This document shows positions 53,758 to 61,692 of a DNA stretch of 64,000 nt, one piece after another. Position 1 is the first letter of the stretch. Each line of letters opens with the position of its first letter. This DNA comes from Pseudalkalibacillus sp. SCS-8 (GTDB lineage: Bacteria; Bacillota; Bacilli; Bacillales; Fictibacillaceae): the NCBI RefSeq assembly GCF_040126055.1, contig NZ_CP143541.1, positions 682,001 to 746,000 on the forward strand. Direction: 5' to 3'. The notes under the pieces are model-generated. The model made no database searches. It worked only from the letters and a program-made list of their open reading frames with translations, and was not told the DNA's origin. Both the position numbers and the translations under genes were made by a program.

Positions 53758-53863
53758 GGTGTCAGGCACCAATAATAAATGTTGATGTACTAAGGCCTTT
53801 TAGAAGTGTCAGACACCGTCAAAAAATCCCGATATAACAGGGGTTTGAAAAAGTGTCTGACAC
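53758..53863. repeat. Palindromic box repeat, locus 3 (three boxes, 47-bp period)
   Basis: GTGTCAGGCAC (53759), GTGTCAGACAC (53806) and GTGTCTGACAC (53853), spaced exactly 47 bp centre to centre. Both spacers resemble those of locus 1 (for example CCCGGTACAACAG against CCCGATATAACAG). It lies in the 330-base divergent region between the two LacI genes. Confidence 0.9.
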
Positions 53864-53878
53864 TTTCGCGTTTAGGGG

Positions 53879-53907
53879 TTGTCATTATTCTGACATTTCA
53901 CTATAAT
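53879..53907 (+). promoter_or_regulatory. Sigma-A promoter of the cluster 2 regulator
   Basis: TTGTCA, 17 bases, TATAAT. The cre box at 53914 lies directly downstream. Confidence 0.8.
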
Positions 53908-53913
53908 CGCAGT

Positions 53914-53929
53914 ATGAAAACGATTTCAT
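53914..53929. promoter_or_regulatory. CcpA cre box (cluster 2)
   Basis: ATGAAAACGATTTCAT, perfect cre match, placed over the start-site region of the promoter at 53879 as expected for repression. Confidence 0.87.
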
Positions 53930-53985
53930 AAATCGTTCATCTGCAACATTTTGAAAGGGGGCATATCCTATACGTAGGAGATGAT

Positions 53986-54972
53986 ATGGCGACGATATCA
54001 GATGTAGCCAAGCTAGCTGGGCTTTCACGGACGACTGTATCGAGGGTGATCAATCAGCATCCTTATGTCAGTGAGAAGAAAAAGAAACTTGTGGAGCAGG
54101 CGATGCTCGAATTGAAGTATGTTCCGAATTCGAATGCACAGAAGCTACGTAAGCAAAGTACAGAAACCATTGCTGTTTATGTACCGAGACTTACTAATCC
54201 TTTCTTCAGTCAATTGGTTGAAAGAATGGAAGAGGTTGCAGTCGAAAAAGGTTTTCAGCTTTTATTATGTCAGACAAGATACAATAAACTGCAAGAATTG
54301 AACTATTTGCAGATCCTGAAAGGGAAACAGATCGATGGATTGATTCTTACATCGATGGAAAACGATTGGAAGGAAATTGAACCATATTTGGTATATGGAC
54401 CGATTGTCCTTTGTAATGATTATGATTATTCAGCCAAGGTTCCGACAGCTCATCTTGATCAAGTGATGGGAGGCTACATCGGAACAAAGCACCTGATCGA
54501 CCGAGGTCACACATCGATTGTTTTTTGTAGTTCTGAGCCGGGTGTCAGTCGTGTCTCAAAAGACCGCGAAGAAGGATACATAAAAGCGATGCAGCAGGCA
54601 AACCTGAAGATTCAGCCAGAATGGATGTTTTCAAATCAATTCTCTATCGAGGGTGGTAAAAGACTTTTTTACCGGATCATTCATCAGAAGGATCGACCGA
54701 CTGCAGTATTTACGGGTAGTGATGAAGTGGCAGCCGGTTTGATTCATGAAGCAAGGAAGAACGGTTATAAGGTTCCAGAAGACCTTGCTGTCATTGGGTT
54801 CGATGATCAACCGATTGCTGAACTGATGGGCATTACAACTGTGAAACAGCCTATCAATCTACTTGGCAAAACCGCAATGGAGCTGATGATCGATCAGATC
54901 CAATCAAAAGACTTCACAAAATACCGTCGAGTGGAGCTGCCATTCGAATTAATCATCCGACAATCGACATGA
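53986..54972 (+). CDS. LacI family transcriptional repressor (cluster 2)
   Basis: A 328-residue LacI/GalR regulator: HTH (TISDVAKLAGLSRTTVSRVINQHPYVS) and effector domain. AGGAG precedes the ATG. It probably controls the cluster 2 genes through the palindrome at 55053. It is transcribed away from the cluster 1 regulator, with which it shares only the family. Confidence 0.9.
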   Translation: MATISDVAKLAGLSRTTVSRVINQHPYVSEKKKKLVEQAMLELKYVPNSNAQKLRKQSTETIAVYVPRLTNPFFSQLVERMEEVAVEKGFQLLLCQTRYNKLQELNYLQILKGKQIDGLILTSMENDWKEIEPYLVYGPIVLCNDYDYSAKVPTAHLDQVMGGYIGTKHLIDRGHTSIVFCSSEPGVSRVSKDREEGYIKAMQQANLKIQPEWMFSNQFSIEGGKRLFYRIIHQKDRPTAVFTGSDEVAAGLIHEARKNGYKVPEDLAVIGFDDQPIAELMGITTVKQPINLLGKTAMELMIDQIQSKDFTKYRRVELPFELIIRQST

Positions 54973-54988
54973 CTTGGAATCTATCATT

Positions 54989-55017
54989 TTGATTAAAACG
55001 AACAAAATTCATATACA
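54989..55017 (+). promoter_or_regulatory. Sigma-A-like promoter of cluster 2 transport genes
   Basis: TTGATT, 17 bases, TATACA. The palindromes at 55019 and 55053 lie at and after the expected start site. Confidence 0.6.
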
Positions 55018-55018
55018 A

Positions 55019-55034
55019 ACTTGGGCAGCCAAGT
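55019..55034 (+). promoter_or_regulatory. Palindrome between regulator and binding-protein gene
   Basis: ACTTGGGCAGCCAAGT followed by TTCTTTT; could be a second operator or a weak terminator of the LacI gene. Confidence 0.45.
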
Positions 55035-55052
55035 TTCTTTTAAAACCGGATG

Positions 55053-55066
55053 TGGAATCGATTCCA
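55053..55066. promoter_or_regulatory. LacI-type operator for cluster 2
   Basis: TGGAATCGATTCCA, a perfect 14-bp palindrome with a central CG as in LacI-family sites; 42 bases before the binding-protein gene. Confidence 0.75.
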
Positions 55067-55107
55067 TTTCATCCATACGATGAAACAAATCAAGGGGAGG
55101 ATTCGTA

Positions 55108-56403
55108 ATGCGTAAATCTAAATGGACTAGCTTGTTTTCACTGATGCTCGTCTTTGTGCTCGTTCTTGCAGCATGTTCTGGGGATGAGTCCGGAGAAGAT
55201 GGAGCTGACGAGAAGGATTCAGATGAAAAGGTGAAAATCGTATATGCAAGAGGTAAGGATGCTACAAAGGCAACTGACAAGATCATCGAAGCATTCGAAA
55301 AGAAGTATCCGAATATTGATGTTGAATTCCGTGACATGCCATCCGATTCCGGTGCGCAACACGATGCATATGTCACTGCACTAAACGGAAAATCAAGCGA
55401 AATCGATGTGATGGACCTGGATGTCGTTTGGCCGGCTGAATTTGCACAAGCCGGGTATGTCATGGCATTGGATCGCTTCATCCAAAAGGATAATATCAAT
55501 CTGGATGATTACAACCAGGGTGCTCTAAGCGCAGCAAACTTCAATGCAAAGCAATGGGCACTGCCTAAGTTCATCGATGCGGGTATGTTGTTTTATAGAA
55601 CCGATATTGTGGAAGAAGGTAATGTACCACAAACCTGGGATGAATTGATCACAAAGGCTGACGAGCTCCAAGGTGAAAAAGGAACGAAGTTCGGCTATTT
55701 GATGCAAGCCAAGCAATATGAAGGACTTGTTACAAATGCTGTTGAGTTCATCGCCTCTTACGGTGGAGAAATCGTCAATGAGAACGGTGAAGTCGTGGTC
55801 GATAGCGAAGAGGCTATCCAAGGAATCAAGAAAATGGTTGAAGTGGCGAACGCTGATTTCGTTCCAGAAAACATTACAACCTTCACAGAACCAGAATCGC
55901 ATACTTCTTTCATTGAAGGTGAATCTCCTTTCATCCGTAACTGGCCATATCAATATGCATTGGCGAATGACGAAGATCAATCTGAAATCGTCGGCAATGT
56001 AGGTGTCGCACCACTACCGAAGGGTGATGCTGGATCAGCTGCAGCTCTTGGCGGATGGATGACAGCAATCAATGCATACACAGAGCACCCTCGAGAAGCT
56101 TGGGAATTCTTGAAATTTATGACGGGACCAGAAGGGCAGAAGATTTCTGCGATTCATGGTGGACTAGCTCCTACACTTCCATCCTTGTTTGAGGACGAAG
56201 AAGTACTTGAAGCAAATCCGTTCTTTAAAGAAGAAGGATTCGTGAATGCACTGAACAATGCGGTTTCTCGTCCGGTTGTACCGAACTATCCTGAAATCTC
56301 CGAAATCATCCAGATCGAAATTTCGAAAGCAATTACAGGTAAAGTGACAGCTGAAGAAGCAGCAAAGAACATGCAGAAGAAAATTGATGCAGCCATGCAA
56401 TAA
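55108..56403 (+). CDS. Carbohydrate-binding lipoprotein (cluster 2)
   Basis: A 431-residue extracellular solute-binding protein: lipobox (VLAAC, Cys23), fold of the maltose/trehalose group (PKFIDAGMLFYRTDI, EFIASYGGEIVNENGE). With the permeases at 56509 and 57842 and the glucosidase at 58867 it probably imports a maltodextrin-, isomaltose- or trehalose-type sugar. GGGGAGG precedes the ATG. An intercistronic hairpin follows. Confidence 0.88.
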   Translation: MRKSKWTSLFSLMLVFVLVLAACSGDESGEDGADEKDSDEKVKIVYARGKDATKATDKIIEAFEKKYPNIDVEFRDMPSDSGAQHDAYVTALNGKSSEIDVMDLDVVWPAEFAQAGYVMALDRFIQKDNINLDDYNQGALSAANFNAKQWALPKFIDAGMLFYRTDIVEEGNVPQTWDELITKADELQGEKGTKFGYLMQAKQYEGLVTNAVEFIASYGGEIVNENGEVVVDSEEAIQGIKKMVEVANADFVPENITTFTEPESHTSFIEGESPFIRNWPYQYALANDEDQSEIVGNVGVAPLPKGDAGSAAALGGWMTAINAYTEHPREAWEFLKFMTGPEGQKISAIHGGLAPTLPSLFEDEEVLEANPFFKEEGFVNALNNAVSRPVVPNYPEISEIIQIEISKAITGKVTAEEAAKNMQKKIDAAMQ

Positions 56404-56412
56404 TGAAATTTG

Positions 56413-56484
56413 AGAGGTTGACTCCATGTCGTATCACACGTTCTTTATTCAAAGGAACGCACAGATCCGATAGAGTCAGCCTCT
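56413..56484 (+). promoter_or_regulatory. Intercistronic mRNA hairpin
   Basis: AGAGGTTGACTC (56413) pairs with GAGTCAGCCTCT (56473-56484), 12 pairs including one G-U, enclosing a second hairpin CGTTC/GAACG (56439-56459). Without a strong T run it is more likely an mRNA stabiliser or processing site that raises binding-protein expression over permeases. Confidence 0.65.
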
Positions 56485-56508
56485 ATCTTTGAAAGGTGTG
56501 AAGGTCGG

Positions 56509-57819
56509 TTGAGTGAGAACACTTCAAAGCCGAAGAAGAAAAGAAAATTATCGGAAAAAACGATCGCCTATCTGTTGATTGCACCTTCTCTGTTATTGAT
56601 CCTTACCATCGCCATTTGGCCGGTGCTGCAATCCTTCTATTTTTCCATGTTTGATATGAGATTGAACGACCCGACCAAATCAGAGGTACATACGAGTTAT
56701 ACGCTTGATTTGAAGCGGTACCTGGATAACTATCCTTTTCTGCAAGGTGCGTTGGATAAAGAACTGAATCAAGTGAGTGGGGAAGAAGCAGAGAAACTGA
56801 AATCTGTCCAAGAAGATTTGAATCAATTGGATGCAACACTTCTTAAAGATAAAGAAATTGCAGCGAGATATGAAGCTATTGACGAAAAGCTCATGAACTT
56901 TGAAAAGGTCGGTTCAGATGAACGGATGATTGATGTTAAAAAGGAAAGGGCCATTGAAATTCAACAGATCTTGAATTCCGTCAAAAAGGAATTGAAAACA
57001 CTGGATGATCTTGAGGATGCAAATGCAGTCCAGGGGTTGAGTTCTGCTCTTTCAGAATCCGTCATACAACCGAACTTCATCGGATTCGATCACTATGCGA
57101 AAAATCTGACCGATAAACGGATGTGGCTTTCGATTTGGAATACGGTCGTTTTTACCGTTGTATCGGTTGCGTTTGAGCTTGTCCTCGGTCTTATGATTGC
57201 TCTATTGATTAACAAAGCCTTCTTCGGAAGAGGTCTGGTCAGAGCGTCAATTCTCATTCCGTGGGCCATTCCAACCGTCGTAGCGGCCCTCATGTGGAAA
57301 TTCCTCTATGACGGACAAAACGGTATTGTCGCAAAAATATTTGAAGAAATCGGGATCATTGAACGTATGGCGACACTACTGACGAATGATACCGGAGCGA
57401 TGTTCTCGGTGATCTTCGCAGATGTTTGGAAAACGACACCATATATGGCGCTTTTACTTCTCGCAGGTCTTCAGACGATTCCAAAGAGCATGTATGAAGC
57501 AGCTGCGATCGATGGTGCCGGGAAGCTGAAGCAGTTTTTCACGATTACGTTGCCGTTATTGAAGACAAGTATCCTAGTTGCTTTGTTGTTCCGTACGTTG
57601 GATGCCTTCCGGGTATTCGATTTGATTTTTGTATTGACAGGTGGAGGACCAGCCAATTCAACGGAAACCATCTCCCTCCTTGCCTATAAGGTCATGATCG
57701 CACAATCGAACTTCGGAGAAGGTTCTGCACTTTCTGTCATCGTGTTCATTTGTGTCGCGATCATCTCGATCATCTACATTTCGTTACTTGGTAAAGACCT
57801 GTTGGATGATAGGAAATAA
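56509..57819 (+). CDS. Carbohydrate ABC permease, MalF type with large extracellular insertion (cluster 2)
   Basis: A 436-residue permease. TM1 at about residues 21-43, then roughly 160 charged, helix-prone residues (about 45-205) before the next helices, like the periplasmic P2 loop of MalF; then the canonical core with EAA loop YEAAAIDGAGKLKQFFTITLPLLK. The start is TTG 56509 after AAGG. The insertion may touch the binding protein. Shares the operon with MalG-type gene at 57842. Confidence 0.86.
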   Translation: MSENTSKPKKKRKLSEKTIAYLLIAPSLLLILTIAIWPVLQSFYFSMFDMRLNDPTKSEVHTSYTLDLKRYLDNYPFLQGALDKELNQVSGEEAEKLKSVQEDLNQLDATLLKDKEIAARYEAIDEKLMNFEKVGSDERMIDVKKERAIEIQQILNSVKKELKTLDDLEDANAVQGLSSALSESVIQPNFIGFDHYAKNLTDKRMWLSIWNTVVFTVVSVAFELVLGLMIALLINKAFFGRGLVRASILIPWAIPTVVAALMWKFLYDGQNGIVAKIFEEIGIIERMATLLTNDTGAMFSVIFADVWKTTPYMALLLLAGLQTIPKSMYEAAAIDGAGKLKQFFTITLPLLKTSILVALLFRTLDAFRVFDLIFVLTGGGPANSTETISLLAYKVMIAQSNFGEGSALSVIVFICVAIISIIYISLLGKDLLDDRK

Positions 57820-57841
57820 AGGAAGGGAAAGGGTGAGTTGA

Positions 57842-58669
57842 ATGCAGAAGAAAGCTGGACCATTATTTTATATAGGATTGTTCGTGTTCATTTTTCTGGT
57901 CATGTTTCCGTTCTTATGGATCCTGATCAGTTCGTTCAAGCCGGTATCTGAATTATTCGGTGAGAAAGCATTCATACCCTATACTTCAGATCCGACTCTG
58001 GAAAACTATCGATCTGTTTTCGTGAACCATCCATTTCTGGTTTATTTGAAAAACAGTTTGATTGTTTCGGGTGTGACGACGATTTATACCGTGTTCATCG
58101 CATCCTTTGCAGCCTATGCGATTGCGCGGATGCAATTCAAAGGGAAAACGATCATATTGGGCCTTGTCCTATCCGTATCGATGTTCCCTCAGGTTGCGAC
58201 AATTTCACCGATTTATATTATTTTGAAAAACCTTGGTCTGACCAATAGTTATATTGGTTTGATCATTCCATATACAACCATCACACTCCCATTATCCATC
58301 TGGATTCTGGTTACATTCTTCCGGAAGATTCCATTTGATCTTGAGGAAGCAGCAAGGATTGATGGTGCGAGCATCATGCAGACGTACTGGAGGGTCATCC
58401 TTCCTTTAGCGGTTCCTGGAATTTTCACAACAGCGATTCTCGTCTTCATTGCGGCATGGAACGAATTCCTATTTGCGCTCGTTTTGAATACGGAAGAGGC
58501 GTATAAAACCGTCCCTGTCGGTATCGCGATGTTCCAAGGACAATTCACGATCCCTTGGGGAGAAATTTCGGCAGCTACAGTCGTCGTTACGATTCCATTA
58601 GTAATCATGGTACTCATGTTCCAACGACGAATCGTATCCGGATTAACATCTGGAGCGGTGAAGGAATAG
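57842..58669 (+). CDS. Carbohydrate ABC permease, MalG type (cluster 2)
   Basis: A 275-residue permease, about six helices, EAA loop EEAARIDGASIMQTYWRVILPLAVP. It begins 23 bases after the MalF-type gene with GGGAAAGGGTG upstream. It completes the channel of cluster 2; the ATPase must come from elsewhere. Confidence 0.88.
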   Translation: MQKKAGPLFYIGLFVFIFLVMFPFLWILISSFKPVSELFGEKAFIPYTSDPTLENYRSVFVNHPFLVYLKNSLIVSGVTTIYTVFIASFAAYAIARMQFKGKTIILGLVLSVSMFPQVATISPIYIILKNLGLTNSYIGLIIPYTTITLPLSIWILVTFFRKIPFDLEEAARIDGASIMQTYWRVILPLAVPGIFTTAILVFIAAWNEFLFALVLNTEEAYKTVPVGIAMFQGQFTIPWGEISAATVVVTIPLVIMVLMFQRRIVSGLTSGAVKE

Positions 58670-58699
58670 TTACTCTTTTTAACAGTAAAAGTTTTTTTT

Positions 58700-58822
58700 G
58701 AAATTTACGACACTCCAGCGGGAAAAGCGAGCCAGGCGAGACCCCGCAGCGAACATTTACATGTAGCGCTGCTCTGTAAGCGAGGAGGCTCGCGGTTCGC
58801 CCGCGGAAAGGGAGTGAATTTC
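58700..58822. repeat. GC-rich Bacillaceae intergenic repeat element
   Basis: About 120 bp bounded by an inverted repeat (GAAATT..CACTCC and GGAGTGAATTTC) with the inner stretch GCGAGCCAGGCGAGACCCC and GCGAGGAGGCTCGCGG. I recall this consensus as dispersed in many Bacillaceae intergenic regions; this is from memory. No ORF. It lies between the permease gene and the glucosidase gene. Confidence 0.6.
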
Positions 58823-58866
58823 ATTTCGAAAATAGGAAGAACAGCTTTACAACTTAGGAGGCAATT

Positions 58867-60561
58867 ATGGCGAAACAATGGTGGAAAGAAAGTGTCGTAT
58901 ATCAAATCTATCCTCGCAGCTTTAATGACAGTAACAATGATGGAATCGGGGATTTGAACGGCATTATTGAAAAGTTGGATTATTTGAAGGACTTAGGCAT
59001 CGATGTTGTCTGGTTATCGCCTGTCTATGAATCTCCTAATGATGATAACGGGTACGATATTTCGAATTACCGGGCGATCATGGATGAATTCGGGACGATG
59101 GAAGATTGGGACCGGTTGCTCGAAGAAATGCATAAGCGTGGCTTGAAGCTTGTCATGGATCTTGTCGTCAATCATTCCTCAGATGAGCATGCCTGGTTCG
59201 TTGAATCGAGAAAATCGAAAGATAATCCGTATCGTGATTACTACATCTGGCGTCCAGGCAAGGATGGCAAGGAACCGAACAACTGGGTATCCTTTTTCAG
59301 CGGCTCAGCTTGGCAATATGATGAAGCGACTGATGAATATTACTTGCACCTTTTTACGAAGAAGCAGCCTGACTTGAACTGGGAAAATCCGAAGCTTCGT
59401 GAAGAAGTGTATGACCTTATGAAATTCTGGCTTGATAAAGGGATTGATGGTTTCCGGATGGACGTCATCAATGTTATTTCAAAAACACCTGGATTACCGG
59501 ATGCCGAAGTGACAACGGATAGCAAGTATCAGTGGGGTGGCGAGCACTTCGTCAACGGACCGCGTTTCATGGAATTCATGAAGGAAATGAACGAGAAGGT
59601 GCTCGATCATTATGACGTTATGACGGTCGGTGAAACACCGATGGTAACGCCAGAGGATGGCGTCCGTTTTACAAATGAAGAAGACGGGATCTGCAGCATG
59701 CTGTTCCAATTCGAGCACATGGATGTGGACAGTATCCCAGGAAGCCATCTTGGGAAATGGAAGATCAACCCGGATTGGAAACTGACTGATCTGAAGAAAA
59801 TCATGACGAAGTGGCAAGTTTCCATGCAAGAGGGGAACGGATGGAACAGCCTCTACCTGGAGAACCATGACCAGCCACGTTCCGTCTCTCGCTTTGGGGA
59901 TGATGGGAAGTACCATGAAGAATCAGCCAAAATGCTTGCGACCTGGCTCCATATGATGCAAGGTACACCTTACGTCTATCAAGGGCAGGAGCTTGGGATG
60001 ACGAACGTTACATTTGAGCGTCTCGAGGATTATAAGGACGTTGAGATTCATAATTTCTATCGTGATGTCGTTGAGAACGGGAATGAAGATCCGGATATGA
60101 TCATGGAAGCGATTCGTGCGAAAGGCCGCGACAATGCACGTACACCGATGCAATGGAACACCGATACGAATGCTGGTTTCAGTAACGCAGAGCCATGGAT
60201 CAAGGTGAATCCAAACCATACGGAAATCAATGCCGCGAATCAAGTGAACGACCCGAATTCGGTTTACTCGTACTATAAGCAGCTCATCCAGCTGAGAAAA
60301 GAGCATGAAATCATCGTTTATGGTGACTACGAGCTGATTTTGGAAGAGGACGAGCAAATCTATGCCTACACGAGAACGCTAGGAGATGAGAAGCTTCTGG
60401 TCATCACGAACTTTAGTGGTGAGAAGCCTGTATTCGAACTTCCTGCCAGTCTTGATGGTGATCGACCAGATTTGTTGATCTCAAACTATGAGGTTCGCGA
60501 CCACAACCTGGAAAGATTGACCTTGAAGCCATATGAGGCGCGTGTTTATAAGTTGGGATAA
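58867..60561 (+). CDS. malL: Oligo-1,6-glucosidase (GH13)
   Basis: A 564-residue GH13 alpha-glucosidase; nucleophile Asp199 (GFRMDVIN), acid/base Glu256 (VGETP), transition-state Asp335 (ENHDQPR). The Val after the nucleophile (DVIN) marks alpha-1,6 preference over maltases with Ala/Thr. Cytoplasmic (no signal peptide) and the last gene of cluster 2; it hydrolyses isomaltose-type sugars to glucose. TTAGGAGG precedes the ATG. The repeat element upstream could allow separate expression. Confidence 0.87.
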   Translation: MAKQWWKESVVYQIYPRSFNDSNNDGIGDLNGIIEKLDYLKDLGIDVVWLSPVYESPNDDNGYDISNYRAIMDEFGTMEDWDRLLEEMHKRGLKLVMDLVVNHSSDEHAWFVESRKSKDNPYRDYYIWRPGKDGKEPNNWVSFFSGSAWQYDEATDEYYLHLFTKKQPDLNWENPKLREEVYDLMKFWLDKGIDGFRMDVINVISKTPGLPDAEVTTDSKYQWGGEHFVNGPRFMEFMKEMNEKVLDHYDVMTVGETPMVTPEDGVRFTNEEDGICSMLFQFEHMDVDSIPGSHLGKWKINPDWKLTDLKKIMTKWQVSMQEGNGWNSLYLENHDQPRSVSRFGDDGKYHEESAKMLATWLHMMQGTPYVYQGQELGMTNVTFERLEDYKDVEIHNFYRDVVENGNEDPDMIMEAIRAKGRDNARTPMQWNTDTNAGFSNAEPWIKVNPNHTEINAANQVNDPNSVYSYYKQLIQLRKEHEIIVYGDYELILEEDEQIYAYTRTLGDEKLLVITNFSGEKPVFELPASLDGDRPDLLISNYEVRDHNLERLTLKPYEARVYKLG

Positions 60562-60574
60562 CATCATGGAACAG

Positions 60575-60606
60575 AGAGTGACCGGGGGTCTCCGGTCACT
60601 CTTTTT
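60575..60606 (+). terminator. Terminator of cluster 2
   Basis: AGAGTGACCGG / CCGGTCACTCT with a T run. Confidence 0.93.
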
Positions 60607-60645
60607 GTAGATAATTTCTTGTTTTCGTAGACATATAACAAGTTT

Positions 60646-60689
60646 TAAAACCTCCAAGAACGGATATGAGGTCTTAAAAGGAGGTTTTA
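60646..60689 (+). promoter_or_regulatory. Hairpin sequestering the ribosome site of the 60693 gene
   Basis: TAAAACCTCC (60646-60655) is a perfect 10-bp complement of GGAGGTTTTA (60680-60689), which contains the Shine-Dalgarno sequence. Translation could be controlled by temperature, ribosomes or an anti-antisense. Confidence 0.65.
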
Positions 60690-60692
60690 TCC

Positions 60693-60863
60693 ATGCCGAA
60701 TGATAAAAAGAAGAATAAAGAGCCTGATCATACACTTCATGAAGACGAAACGACAGATCCGATACCGTTAGAGGATCATAGGGAAGAATTAAAGGAAGAA
60801 GAAAAGAAGGAAAAGTCGAAAGACGATTCTTCCAGTGAGCGTAAATACCGGAAAGGCGAATAA
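60693..60863 (+). CDS. Small charged protein, unknown function
   Basis: A 56-residue very hydrophilic protein rich in Lys, Glu and Asp (KKKNKEPD, EELKEEEKKEKSKDD), with no helix-breaking core or domain. AAGGAGG lies 8 bases before ATG 60693 within the hairpin stem at 60680-60689. Too short for standard ORF calling. Family not recognised. Confidence 0.62.
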   Translation: MPNDKKKNKEPDHTLHEDETTDPIPLEDHREELKEEEKKEKSKDDSSSERKYRKGE

Positions 60864-60865
60864 AA

Positions 60866-60900
60866 GAAGCGGCCTCTCAGAAGGCCGCTTTCATTATTTT
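60866..60900. terminator. Bidirectional terminator
   Basis: GAAGCGGCCT / AAGGCCGCTTTC between the small gene and the yhfK-like gene. Confidence 0.85.
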
Positions 60901-60903
60901 CAA

Positions 60904-61545
60904 TTAAATCGTTTTCAATGCATCCGGTATGCTTTGATCTCCGGATAGAATCTCGAAAGACTTACCGTAAGTGTTCTTAAGGTTCAATGTCTCGACCATG
61001 ACTTTCGCGACATCTTCACGTGGGATGTCTCCTTCATAATTGTCGAGCTTTTCAGCAGCGCGGATTTGTCCGTTTCCAGCATCATAGGAGAGTCGTCCTG
61101 GTCTGACGATGGTATAATTGAGGGAACTGTTACGCAGAGCATCGTCTGCTTTTCCTTTTGCCTCGAAATAATGCTTCATTTCATCAGAACCGTATTCAGG
61201 GTTATCCGCACCGACAGTACTTAGCATGATGAAGCGTTTTACGCCAAGTCGTTCAGCACTCTCAATCAAATTGATTGCGCCTTCCTGATCAACGGAGATC
61301 GTTTTATCAGGTCCAGTTTTGGAGCCGGAACCTGCTGCGAATATGATTGCATCACAACCTTTGACTGCATGATCCACTTCATCCTCCAAATCAGCAAGCG
61401 CTGTTTCCTTTGCGCCTAATTGTTCTAACTCTGCTGACTGGGTGATGTCTCGGATCATCGCCACCGGTTCATGACCATTTTCTGATAAAAGTTGTATTAT
61501 GCTGCGGCCAGTACCGCCATTTGCTCCTGCTACGAGTACTTTCAT
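60904..61545 (-). CDS. yhfK: SDR-type NAD(P)-binding oxidoreductase (YhfK-like)
   Basis: A 213-residue NAD(P)-binding atypical short-chain dehydrogenase: N-terminal GANGGTGRSI dinucleotide motif, and VRPGRLSYD. It resembles B. subtilis YhfK, of unknown substrate. Neighbours yhfI and lplJ are in the same order as in B. subtilis. Confidence 0.85.
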   Translation of the reverse strand: MKVLVAGANGGTGRSIIQLLSENGHEPVAMIRDITQSAELEQLGAKETALADLEDEVDHAVKGCDAIIFAAGSGSKTGPDKTISVDQEGAINLIESAERLGVKRFIMLSTVGADNPEYGSDEMKHYFEAKGKADDALRNSSLNYTIVRPGRLSYDAGNGQIRAAEKLDNYEGDIPREDVAKVMVETLNLKNTYGKSFEILSGDQSIPDALKTI

Positions 61546-61692
61546 GTTTATTCCATCTCCCTTCTGAAAACATAATTATTATGTTCCACAATAACAAAGA
61601 ATATAAACGATTTCGAATATGACGCAGCGGTATACTAGAAGATGTGTACAATGTCCTATACAATAGGAGTAAAGTCGAGAAGGGTGATATTT

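Noticed and set aside
36785-53863. CRISPR interpretation of the 47-bp-spaced palindromes
   Set aside because: Boxes are only 11-13 bp, occur in twos and threes, and spacers at two loci are homologous; no cas gene is near.
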